Source of the DNA: Clostridium_AI sp964409685
GTDB lineage: Bacteria > Bacillota > Clostridia > Lachnospirales > Lachnospiraceae
Length of the DNA stretch: 64,000 nt
Assembly: GCA_964409685.1 (NCBI GenBank)
Contig: CAYPEJ010000010.1
Coordinates: forward strand, 80,239-144,238
Direction of reading: 5' to 3'
Of this stretch, positions 44,854-51,850 are shown piece after piece. Under the pieces are notes generated by a model. That model was not told the DNA's origin and did not search any database. It saw nothing but the letters and a program-made list of their open reading frames with translations. A program made the position numbers and the translations under genes. Within the stretch, counting starts at the first letter, position 1. Every line of letters starts with the position of its first letter.

Positions 44854-45366
44854 ATGGCAAAGAACTATTGTGTTACAGCTCGAAATGAACGTAAGAAAAT
44901 ATTGTCTATCACAATAATAATTTTTATCCTAATTACACTGTTGGTTCTTTGGATTTCAAACTATTTAAGACAACAAAGTGAAGCATTTCTACCACCATCC
45001 TTTGATAAAAATGCACAGCCTATTGATGCGAGCGTAGAATTGGCAGAAACATATGGAATCCTTGATGTAACAGAAGGGTATCGCGTTGGAATATGTGGAA
45101 AACCTAAGCTGAAAAATGAATGTCTAACTATTTGCTTTTCTAATCTAATTACGAATACGGTATGGATAAAGTTATGTATTGTAGATAAAGAGGGAATGGT
45201 ATTAGCCGAAACGGGACTTATTCATCCAGGTGAATATATTAAGCAGGTAAAAGTAAATCGAACTATAGACGAAGGAGAACCTATTATTATGCAGATATTA
45301 GGCTATCAAGCAGAAACTTACTATAGTGCAGGGGAAGTTTCCTTAGAGACTACAATAGGTTTATGA
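44854..45366 (+). CDS. Single-pass membrane protein with extracytoplasmic beta domain
   Basis: 170 residues; ATG 44854 is preferred over GTG 44848, which overlaps the previous stop, because AAGGGG at about 44839-44844 is then well spaced. The N-terminus is basic, followed by a membrane helix (ILSITIIIFILITLLVLWI, about 17-36). The rest is a beta-rich domain (SNLITNTVWIKLCIVD, EGMVLAETGLIHPGEYIKQV) resembling the C-terminal domain of the preceding protein. It forms an operon with that gene. Family not recognised. Confidence -1.
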   Translation: MAKNYCVTARNERKKILSITIIIFILITLLVLWISNYLRQQSEAFLPPSFDKNAQPIDASVELAETYGILDVTEGYRVGICGKPKLKNECLTICFSNLITNTVWIKLCIVDKEGMVLAETGLIHPGEYIKQVKVNRTIDEGEPIIMQILGYQAETYYSAGEVSLETTIGL

Positions 45367-45375
45367 TTGAGAAAA

Positions 45376-45422
45376 GTAAAAAAAGACAAGCTATCTCCGA
45401 AGAGATAAGCCTGTCTTTTTTT
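45376..45422. terminator. Bidirectional terminator overlapping the hicA 3' end
   Basis: A-run and AAAAGACA, then TATCTC (45392-45397) paired with GAGATA (45402-45407), closing with TGTCTTTTTTT. It lies between the plus-strand operon end (45366) and the last codons of hicA on the minus strand. Confidence -1.
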
Positions 45423-45585
45423 CAAGATCCTTTACTACGCCGATGGAAAGGTCCTTTCCACTATGGTTAGGAACCACAACAGAATTAGATACACCTACCT
45501 TATGGTACTGGTGATGTGATCCAGTCACTCTAACTAATACCCATTTGTCAGCTTTCAAGATTTTCTCGATTTCGCGAAATGTCAT
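45391..45585 (-). CDS. hicA: HicA-family mRNA interferase toxin
   Basis: 64 residues; ATG 45585 lies 6 bases after AAGGAGG. The HicA pattern is complete: FREIEKILKADKWVLVRVTGSHHQYHK with the catalytic His, then VVVPNHSGKDLSIGVVKDLEKKTGLS. Known of the family: a double-stranded-RNA-binding-fold ribonuclease that cleaves mRNA and is held inactive by HicB. Unusually, the only hicB-like gene nearby is on the opposite strand, 226 bases away, with the two starts facing apart. The gene ends inside a terminator structure. Confidence -1.
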   Translation of the reverse strand: MTFREIEKILKADKWVLVRVTGSHHQYHKVGVSNSVVVPNHSGKDLSIGVVKDLEKKTGLSLRR

Positions 45586-45730
45586 ATGCAACCTCCTTAC
45601 GGAAAACAGTTAATAGTATCAAATAATATAACAAATTCACTGTTCTTGTCGCATACATCATTTAATCAGATTATATTCTGTGAAGGACAAAAAATCAACC
45701 AGTTACAATAAAAAATAATTGAAAAAGTAG

Positions 45731-45759
45731 TTGACAAGTCGTTAAAGGAAGATTATAAT
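45731..45759 (+). promoter_or_regulatory. Consensus promoter of hicB
   Basis: TTGACA (45731-45736), 17-base spacer, TATAAT (45754-45759): a perfect vegetative promoter. Its -10 element lies inside the left arm of the inverted repeat 45745-45798. Confidence -1.
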
Positions 45760-45798
45760 CTGTATTGTTAGCAATCAACACAGATTGCAATCTTCCTT
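45745..45798. promoter_or_regulatory. Inverted-repeat operator at hicB
   Basis: AAGGAAGATTATAATC (45745-45760) and GATTGCAATCTTCCTT (45783-45798) match in 14 of 16 positions as an inverted repeat; each inner part is itself a palindrome of form GATTnnAATC. It covers the -10 box and the 5' leader, fitting autoregulation by HicB or another dimeric repressor. Confidence -1.
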
Positions 45799-45810
45799 GA
45801 GGTGGTAACA

Positions 45811-46194
45811 ATGAAAGAAAATTATGTATATCCAGCTAGAATAAAAAACGAAGGAACGACTTGTCAGATTAAATTTTTGGATTTTCCCAATATTAGCCTG
45901 ATAGAAGCAGATACAAAAGAAGAAGCTATTCACTCTGCACAGGAATATCTGGCTTTGGAAATACTTGACTATGAGAGTAGAAACCAGAAACTTCCTATTC
46001 CAACAGAAGATGAAACGGATGTTATTTTTATTCATATCTGGATGCCATATTTTAGAAATGCAACGAAAGAAATATATGTTAAAAAAAATGTGACAATTCC
46101 ACAGTGGTTAGACATTCTTGCAAAAGAAAATAAGGTGAACTACTCAGCAGCACTTGTTAAAGGTATTAAGCTAGCACTGGGCATTGAATACTAA
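45811..46194 (+). CDS. hicB: HicB-family antitoxin
   Basis: 127 residues; ATG 45811 after GAGGTGG (an in-frame GTG at 45802 is inside the ribosome site). The front half has the HicB RNase-H-like fold pattern: YVYPARIKNEGTTCQIKFLDFPNISLIEADTKEEA then AQEYLALEILDYESRNQKLPIPT. The C-terminal part (IPQWLDILAKENKVNYSAALVKGIKLAL) is the DNA-binding/dimer segment. Known: HicB binds HicA and represses its own promoter. Here it has its own strong promoter and is transcribed away from hicA. Confidence -1.
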   Translation: MKENYVYPARIKNEGTTCQIKFLDFPNISLIEADTKEEAIHSAQEYLALEILDYESRNQKLPIPTEDETDVIFIHIWMPYFRNATKEIYVKKNVTIPQWLDILAKENKVNYSAALVKGIKLALGIEY

Positions 46195-46261
46195 ATTTCA
46201 TAATGAAGATTAATACAATTATGTAGCTATTAATTTTCATTTTTAAGAGGAGGGCATTGCT

Positions 46262-46435
46262 ATGTCAGATTTTAAAGATAAGTGTGGAGATGTATTAACT
46301 GGTGGCGCAACAGGAGCCGCGGCAGGTGGAAGTATTGGTGCAGCAATTGGAGCATTGGGCGGTCCAGTCACATCGGGCTTAGGTGCAACAGTTGGTGGAG
46401 CTATAGGTTGTCTTGCTGGTTTGTTTTCAGACTAG
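46262..46435 (+). CDS. Small glycine-zipper peptide, bacteriocin-like
   Basis: 57 residues, ATG 46262, 9 bases after GAGGAGG (46247-46253). After a charged start (MSDFKDKCGDVLTGG) the rest is Gly/Ala-rich with GxxxG spacing: ATGAAAGGSIGAAIGALGG, LGATVGGAIGCLAGLFSD. This composition is typical of Blp/class II bacteriocins and of small membrane-active peptides; the LTGG near residue 15 could be a double-glycine cleavage site. Cysteines at 8 and 50. No transporter or protease is close by. It lies 153 bases before the kinase-like gene. Class assignment is by composition only. Confidence -1.
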   Translation: MSDFKDKCGDVLTGGATGAAAGGSIGAAIGALGGPVTSGLGATVGGAIGCLAGLFSD

Positions 46436-46538
46436 CGGGATGCACTATAAGAAAGGTGGCATGTAAAGTGGTAGGTGGAGTAATCTCTATCATTCCTGCT
46501 TTAAAGTATTAACCGACAGTATTGATCATTGTTTTCCA

Positions 46539-46565
46539 GGCACTTGCTCATATAGAGTAAGTGCC
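46539..46565 (+). other. Leader hairpin ahead of the kinase-like gene
   Basis: GGCACTTGCTC (46539-46549) and GAGTAAGTGCC (46555-46565), one G-T mismatch, loop ATATA. No T-run follows. It lies between the peptide gene and the kinase-like gene and may be a processing or attenuation structure. Confidence -1.
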
Positions 46566-46588
46566 GAATTAACTAGAGAGGTGAAGAA

Positions 46589-48340
46589 ATGAATCAGAAG
46601 ATTTTTGAAAATATAGCATTAGAAATGGAACGCGTATTAGAAAAAGAAGGACAACGATTACAAAGTACAATTTCTGGAAATACAAAAGAAGACAGATTAA
46701 AAAAAATTATGTATAAACATTATCCGACAAAAATTGAGAGTGCTTCCGAAGCAACAAATATTGCTATGATTCTTGTGAAAGCCTATAAGGAAATAGCGAG
46801 AGAAAGTAATGATTTCAATACAAATATGATAGCATTTGCAAGTCTTTACAATTATTTAAAAATACAAGATATTTTGGATAGAATAAATAAAGAAATTATT
46901 TTGGATATTTCTGAAATATTCGCGGATAAAGAAGATATAGAGTATTTTTTCGAATTGGTAGAGGCATTAAATAATCCAACAGAAAAAGCTTTTTTACAAT
47001 TGCAACACAAGAGAACTGAAATGGAGATTGCATATGTTTGTTTAGCAGTAATATATATGCAACAAATACTTGATTATAGGACAGAGATAGAAGAAAAAAA
47101 ATATGATGATTTAGCATATTGCTTTTCAAAACTTGATGGACAATTAAGAAAGACCATTTTATACGGATATAGTGATATTGACTTTTTATCATTTGAAATA
47201 TTTAAAAGTAAACCTATGACTCACTATAAAATATGCTTACCATATGTTCATGTGTGTGAACTGAGTGATTTAGAAGAAGAATATGAGGCAAGTTCGAATA
47301 GAAACATTGAGTGGTCAGACTTTATTTCTAACACGTCATATAATAAAAATACATTATGCTGTCATCAAGCAGTAGTAATGCCAGGGAAATTGTATGATGA
47401 AATGGGAGTATTGATTAGTAAGATGGGGAATTATGTAGATGAACTAGAAGAACAAAATGTGGCATTACGAAAGTTGCAAGAGGAAAGATATAGTGTTATA
47501 AGAGATTTTTCGCATACTTATGAAAATATGCAAGCTATTGGTTTGAAAGAAATAGCCAATATTTTGTTGGAAAACAAGGATGAACAAGTAAAACAATGTG
47601 GACGAGTAATTATGGCGGAATATGGAATAAAAGATTCATTGAAGGCAGAGGTAAATTTGCTTAGATTAAATTTTGAAGACAAGCAAGAAGATATTATTGA
47701 ATTGATAAAAAAAGGTGTGTACAAAAGTGAAAAAGATAATTGTACAAATATTGAGGGAATTTTTGAAGATGCGTTAAAAATATGTATGCTTAGAGTGATT
47801 TATTCTGGAAATCCAAGAGGAGAAGATAGAGTTGCAAAAGATATATATAAAAGAATAAAACATAAAGTTGGATCCATGAAAAAGTTTGTGGAAAACTTTG
47901 AAAGTGATATTATTGTAAAAGGCACTAGTGTGAGAGATTTTTTAAGTAGATACGGAGTTGTCATTGAGTTTACTAGTGATGAGGAATGGAATGCTTTATT
48001 TTTTGTAAAGAATAGGCATGCGGAGGTCTTGATTAGAAGTATCTTTAGTGAACTGATTACAAATTTCTTCAAATACGCCGATTTAAATGAAGAAATAACA
48101 ATAAATTTGAAAATGAACGATGGGATGTTTGGGATTGCACAGTCGAATAGCGTATCAGAAACAATAGGAACTGAATCAGGCGTTGGAATATCATCAAAAG
48201 GTCAAATATTAAAGAAAATGAATGGATATAAATCATATTATGTAAAACCCGTAATAAATATGTCTGAAGATAATATATTTAAAGTGGTTTTTGTAATAGA
48301 CAAGAAATTATTTAATGTATCGGAGGTCGAAAATGTCTAA
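46589..48340 (+). CDS. Histidine-kinase-like ATPase, cytosolic
   Basis: 583 residues, ATG 46589 after GAGAGGTGAAG. There is no membrane segment. Residues 1-290 are helical sensor sequence of unknown type. A coiled coil (ELEEQNVALRKLQEER) leads into a DHp-like helix with His309 in RDFSHTYENM. The C-terminal HATPase part has an N-box (SELITNFFKYAD, about 485-497) and a G2-like loop (GVGISSKGQILKKMNG, about 530-545), but no clear DxGxG. This is the layout of a cytosolic sensor kinase. It overlaps the next gene by 8 bases (ATGTCTAA), so translation is coupled and the two products should work together. The signal it senses is unknown. Confidence -1.
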   Translation: MNQKIFENIALEMERVLEKEGQRLQSTISGNTKEDRLKKIMYKHYPTKIESASEATNIAMILVKAYKEIARESNDFNTNMIAFASLYNYLKIQDILDRINKEIILDISEIFADKEDIEYFFELVEALNNPTEKAFLQLQHKRTEMEIAYVCLAVIYMQQILDYRTEIEEKKYDDLAYCFSKLDGQLRKTILYGYSDIDFLSFEIFKSKPMTHYKICLPYVHVCELSDLEEEYEASSNRNIEWSDFISNTSYNKNTLCCHQAVVMPGKLYDEMGVLISKMGNYVDELEEQNVALRKLQEERYSVIRDFSHTYENMQAIGLKEIANILLENKDEQVKQCGRVIMAEYGIKDSLKAEVNLLRLNFEDKQEDIIELIKKGVYKSEKDNCTNIEGIFEDALKICMLRVIYSGNPRGEDRVAKDIYKRIKHKVGSMKKFVENFESDIIVKGTSVRDFLSRYGVVIEFTSDEEWNALFFVKNRHAEVLIRSIFSELITNFFKYADLNEEITINLKMNDGMFGIAQSNSVSETIGTESGVGISSKGQILKKMNGYKSYYVKPVINMSEDNIFKVVFVIDKKLFNVSEVENV

Positions 48341-49844
48341 GGAAAATTTGTACAAGCACATCATTTGGGTTGATGATTTTGATGATAAGAATATAACATT
48401 AAGAAATATACCTACTGGAGATGAATGGGATGAAGAAGAGATACAGGATTCAAATCGACATGATGCAGATATTATATCGACATTTGGTGATAAATATGCT
48501 GAACATGTTAAACTTTTTATGAATATACCAGATGTGTTAGAATTTATAGATAATCATTTAAATCTTAGTGATTGCATTGTCTTAGATGTTAATTTGAGTA
48601 AAGCATTAAATAGTGCTCAAAAAGAAGAAATTGATAAAATGTGTGAGAAGAAAGGAATAAAGATTAATAAAGAAGTTGGAAAATATGGTGGGTACTATAT
48701 TTTTTTGTATCTGTTAAAAAGTGGATTTCCAACTGAGCGTATATGTATATTTACAGGGAATAAAGGTGATGGTAATTCCACGGGGCTGTGGGAAAAAGCT
48801 TTTCTTAATGCAGGAATTTATCCTCCAAAAAGTATAAATCGAACAGATGTAATCGCACTCCAAAATTGGATTGACAATTGTTATATGAATCCATACTATA
48901 AAACGCGTCGTATTGTGTACAAAGCATGTGAATATTGGAAAGAAAAGTTAAAAAATATGAAAAGGGAGAATATTGCTTTTAATCAGATATATTATTCAAA
49001 TCCAGAAAAAAATGAATCTTCGATTGAGCCAGCAGTATTTATCAGTATGTTGGAGCGGATAGAAATGCTGTATCCAGTTACATTACCTCAAAATTGTGAG
49101 GGGATATACTTCCAAACTTTACAGGTTGCAACAATATTTCATGAGGAAAGTGCAAAAATCACGATGCTTGACAAAGATTCTCCACTAAGAAAATATCATC
49201 AAGCGGTGAGAAATTATAGAAATTGGTCTGCACATAACAAGTTCAATAGTAATGAAATTAGTGCAGAACTTTTTACGTACATATTTTGTTTGACATTACG
49301 TACATATTTTCAAGAAAAAGAGAATCAGTTTCTTATTAATCAGAATGGAAACTATATAGAATGTTATAGAATTTATGAGAAAGAATTCTTTGATAGATAT
49401 TGTGATGGTTCTTTAGACACTAATACAATTAAAACAAAGTATAAGAACGCTTTTCATAGGCATCTAGACAAAGTAAAAACACATGACACAAAATCCAAAG
49501 AAAGAAATAGTAGAAATGATAGAATACCTATGATTTATGAATGCAAGGATATAAATGAATTACTATTATGTAGTGGTAATGTATATACATTGAAAAATAA
49601 TGAAAAAATGTATTTATCAGATTTATTGTTGAATATAATTGATGTTTGGATTGTACAAGGCAAGAAATTTGGACATGAGAACAATGATAATGGATGGACA
49701 TATACAGTAGAATATTATTGGGACTTAGAAATAAGCGATGCTGAGATACAAACTGCAATTGAATCCAAGGAGGACTATTTCAAATTTATTGCATATGTGC
49801 TATTTGAAAAGCAACTTGATGAAACAGGCGACGAGAAAATTTGA
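48333..49844 (+). CDS. Receiver-domain protein with C-terminal HEPN-type effector
   Basis: 503 residues; ATG 48333 lies 7 bases after CGGAGG, chosen over an upstream in-frame ATG at 48315. Residues 1-170 have all receiver landmarks: acidic pair D14-D15 (IIWVDDFDD), phospho-acceptor D85 (IVLDVNLS), Thr near 140 (CIFTGNKG), and Lys near 165 (YPPKSI). No DNA-binding domain follows. Instead residues about 230-330 are helical and contain RNYRNWSAHNKF, whose R296-N-W-S-A-H301 fits the R-x4-6-H active site of HEPN ribonucleases. The C-terminal 150 residues are unassigned. Inference: phosphorylation by the upstream kinase-like protein switches an RNase, as in abortive-infection systems. The HEPN call rests on one motif. 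Confidence -1.
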   Translation: MSKENLYKHIIWVDDFDDKNITLRNIPTGDEWDEEEIQDSNRHDADIISTFGDKYAEHVKLFMNIPDVLEFIDNHLNLSDCIVLDVNLSKALNSAQKEEIDKMCEKKGIKINKEVGKYGGYYIFLYLLKSGFPTERICIFTGNKGDGNSTGLWEKAFLNAGIYPPKSINRTDVIALQNWIDNCYMNPYYKTRRIVYKACEYWKEKLKNMKRENIAFNQIYYSNPEKNESSIEPAVFISMLERIEMLYPVTLPQNCEGIYFQTLQVATIFHEESAKITMLDKDSPLRKYHQAVRNYRNWSAHNKFNSNEISAELFTYIFCLTLRTYFQEKENQFLINQNGNYIECYRIYEKEFFDRYCDGSLDTNTIKTKYKNAFHRHLDKVKTHDTKSKERNSRNDRIPMIYECKDINELLLCSGNVYTLKNNEKMYLSDLLLNIIDVWIVQGKKFGHENNDNGWTYTVEYYWDLEISDAEIQTAIESKEDYFKFIAYVLFEKQLDETGDEKI

Positions 49845-50565
49845 TTCTATATTCTCAAAATAAATTGCTAGACCTCTTGAATCTCCTTCAATTAATCCCA
49901 TATCGTAACGATTGGATGCATCTGAGAGACATCATTATGATACAGAAGATAGAGGCAACAGAGCATGTAGAAATAAATCTTGGAACAACAAATATGGTAA
50001 TCATATGAGTATCTAAGTAGCCTCATATGATTACCTATATGCACATTCAGTTCAACTGACAATGACAACATGGACTTTTACTCCAGCAGTACCTCTCTAT
50101 CTCTCTTCTACAAATTCCAGTTTATCGAAAAGAGATTAAATTTTAACAAGAACAATACCTAAATTTTGTTGTCTGCTATACATTTGCCGAAAGTTCAATA
50201 AGAACATATCTTGATTATCATTTTATCGTCTTACTAATAATATTTTCCAAAACATCAAAATACTATTCTTATTTTTTTACATTAGTGAAATAGAATATAA
50301 CTATTTTTCTAAAAGCTCAAATTGAAGGTATAATTTATGGCTATATTTTATCAAAAGTTCAAAATGAAGTATTGACAAGAAAAAACAATCACCATTTCTA
50401 ATATTATAATCATTTTGGATCAATTGTTCCATCAAAATTACTGTCTTTACATATGATTTCTATCTTTTCATTAATCGTTTGTTTTTTAATAAATTCCCTT
50501 ATTTCATCTTTTAACTTATCGCCCATCCATGGGCTAAATGCTATGGAGACTTTTACCAATAGACA
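49845..50565. other. Intergenic region without a supported gene
   Basis: About 720 AT-rich bases. It holds a perfect 14-base inverted repeat (49996-50035). A 77-codon open frame on the minus strand (50410-50643) has no ribosome site and runs across the terminator at 50566-50607, so I do not accept it; its last 35 codons may be a gene remnant. Nothing else is recognised. Confidence -1.
49996..50035. repeat. Perfect 14-base inverted repeat
   Basis: GGTAATCATATGAG (49996-50009) and CTCATATGATTACC (50022-50035), loop of 12. No T-run follows on either strand. It could be a factor-independent RNA end or the trace of a mobile element. Confidence -1.
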
Positions 50566-50607
50566 TAAAAAAGAGCCAAAATACTGTAACAACAGTAATT
50601 CTAGCTC
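50566..50607 (-). terminator. Intrinsic terminator of the padR-DUF2812 operon
   Basis: Read on the minus strand: GAGCTAGAATTACTGT pairs with ACAGTATTTTGGCTC (one bulge, wobble pairs), loop TGTT, followed by TTTTTT. Confidence -1.
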
Positions 50608-50724
50608 CTGGTAACATTTTTCCACTTTCACTTCGCCCGACATTCATACAAAAATACCTTATGTACAGATTTCACTCCATGTTAATACAAGAATCTGCGT
50701 GTCTATTTAGACAATCACATCCGT

Positions 50725-51231
50725 CTACTCATGAAGACTCATTTCTTTTTCCATTACTTCTCTTTTTGTTTTTATACACCCATAACCATAAAATATGAGA
50801 GCTGCCAATAGAAGGTTAATAAATCCTATATGTGTTATACTGATACTATTTGCTATTCCGATTCCGATATTCATTATTCCAATCGGAAGAATTAAACGCT
50901 CTATACTTTTTAAATGTTCTATTTTTGATTTTAAATCAGAAAATATATCAAACTCCCCAAGACTGCTCTTTCTTCGATAATAATTCCAACCCATATAATG
51001 GGAAATGCGTTCTGCACCTAAATCCTCCATGAAATGAATATATTCTGGATTATTCTCATGATATTCAAGCCTTATAATATATTCATCAGGTTCCGTCTTT
51101 TTAAATCGATAAAAAATCCATTTTACGTCAACAAGGGTATAGCCACTATGAGCCATATTGTTAAGCCATTCTTCCTCCTTATCAAAGTTCCATGCCCACC
51201 ACCATCTAGTAACTTTCTTTATTTCACCCAT
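50725..51231 (-). CDS. DUF2812 membrane protein
   Basis: 168 residues; ATG 51231 is preferred over ATG 51240 because TTAGGAG lies directly before 51240 and is well spaced only for 51231. The N-terminus (KKVTRWWWAWNFDKEEEWLNNMAHSGYTL) and YRFKKTEPDEYIIRLEY are the DUF2812 pattern; two hydrophobic segments follow near the C-terminus (IERLILPIGIMNIGIGIANSI and IGFINLLLAALIFYGYG). Such genes are almost always paired with a PadR regulator, as here; the start lies inside the end of padR. Function unknown, possibly membrane stress sensing or drug response. Confidence -1.
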   Translation of the reverse strand: MGEIKKVTRWWWAWNFDKEEEWLNNMAHSGYTLVDVKWIFYRFKKTEPDEYIIRLEYHENNPEYIHFMEDLGAERISHYMGWNYYRRKSSLGEFDIFSDLKSKIEHLKSIERLILPIGIMNIGIGIANSISITHIGFINLLLAALIFYGYGCIKTKREVMEKEMSLHE

Positions 51232-51547
51232 TCTGTCCATCTCCTAATATTTTTTTCCCATTCAGATACAATTCTTCCAGTCTATTAACTTCTGCTTTTA
51301 AAATATTTCGTCCCACATCAGTCAACATGTATTCTTTCTTTCTACTTCCATCTTCTTCAGGCAACAATCTAATCCATCGTTTATCTTGCATAGCTGTCAA
51401 TGCACCATAAAGGGTGCCTGCCGCCAGATGAACCCTCCCATGTGATATTTCTTCTACATTTTGCATAATTCCATAACCATGTTTTGGCGAATTGAGTGAG
51501 AGAAGAATATAATATGATGATTCAGTTAATGCAATATTATCTGCCAT
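51224..51547 (-). CDS. PadR-family transcriptional repressor
   Basis: 107 residues, ATG 51547 after AAAGGAG. Winged-helix pattern of PadR: LTESSYYILLSLNSPKHGYGIMQNVEEIS, RVHLAAGTLYGALTAMQDKRWI, then KKEYMLTDVGRNILKAEVNRLEEL. It probably represses its own operon, because two near-identical palindromes lie over its promoter (51581-51632). Inducers of PadR proteins are often small toxic molecules. Confidence -1.
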   Translation of the reverse strand: MADNIALTESSYYILLSLNSPKHGYGIMQNVEEISHGRVHLAAGTLYGALTAMQDKRWIRLLPEEDGSRKKEYMLTDVGRNILKAEVNRLEELYLNGKKILGDGQNG

Positions 51548-51580
51548 TCTTATCTCCTTTATATTTATATCGTGTTTCTG

Positions 51581-51632
51581 TATATCGGCTTCCGATATAG
51601 TTTATTATATCGACACTCGATATAGATGTCAA
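51581..51632 (-). promoter_or_regulatory. padR promoter with two palindromic operators
   Basis: On the minus strand TTGACA (51627-51632), 17-base spacer, TATAAT (51604-51609). Palindromes TATATCGGCTTCCGATATA (51581-51599) and TATATCGACACTCGATATA (51606-51624) share TATATCGn5CGATATA and lie 25 bases apart centre to centre, one in the spacer and one at the transcription start. Confidence -1.
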
Positions 51633-51665
51633 GATGAATCTTTCTGTTTTTATACCCAATTAAAA

Positions 51666-51694
51666 TAGCTGTGCAGACTCAGTCTACACAGCTA
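51666..51694 (-). terminator. Hairpin terminator of the SDR operon
   Basis: TAGCTGTG/CACAGCTA with inner AGACT/AGTCT (51666-51694, one mismatch). On the minus strand it is followed by TTTTAATT. The stop codon of the GyrI-like remnant lies within its arm. Confidence -1.
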
Positions 51695-51850
51695 AATAGC
51701 AACCGTTTCCAATTCATTGTCAAATGATCCTAAGTGCATAACCTGAACACAAAGTCCTTCCTCAACAGTTAGAAACTCCGCCAGTGAACAGTCTAATTTT
51801 TTCTTTTTTGTGGCTGTTTCAACTGCCCATGCAAAATCATTTGCTACTTT
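51692..51850 (-). pseudogene. GyrI-like ligand-binding domain fragment
   Basis: Directly behind the SDR stop the minus strand reads ANDFAWAVETATKKKKLDC, EFLTVEEGLCVQVMHLGSF, DNELETVAI, stop. This matches the middle of GyrI-like/effector-binding domains (EEGLCVQ..H.GSYD.E..T), but the start, the rest of the domain and a ribosome site are missing. Confidence -1.

Noticed and set aside
46282..46512. 76-codon frame rich in Trp, Arg and Ser over the peptide gene
   Set aside because: Different frame of the Gly-rich peptide gene, without a ribosome site; the 46262 frame has one.
46589..49844. Detocs as the identity of the kinase/receiver pair
   Set aside because: No third stand-alone receiver gene and no purine nucleoside phosphorylase-like domain; the effector half has a HEPN-type motif instead.
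50410..50643. 77-codon minus-strand open frame after the DUF2812 gene
   Set aside because: No ribosome site and it reads through the terminator at 50566-50607; at best its last 35 codons are a remnant.
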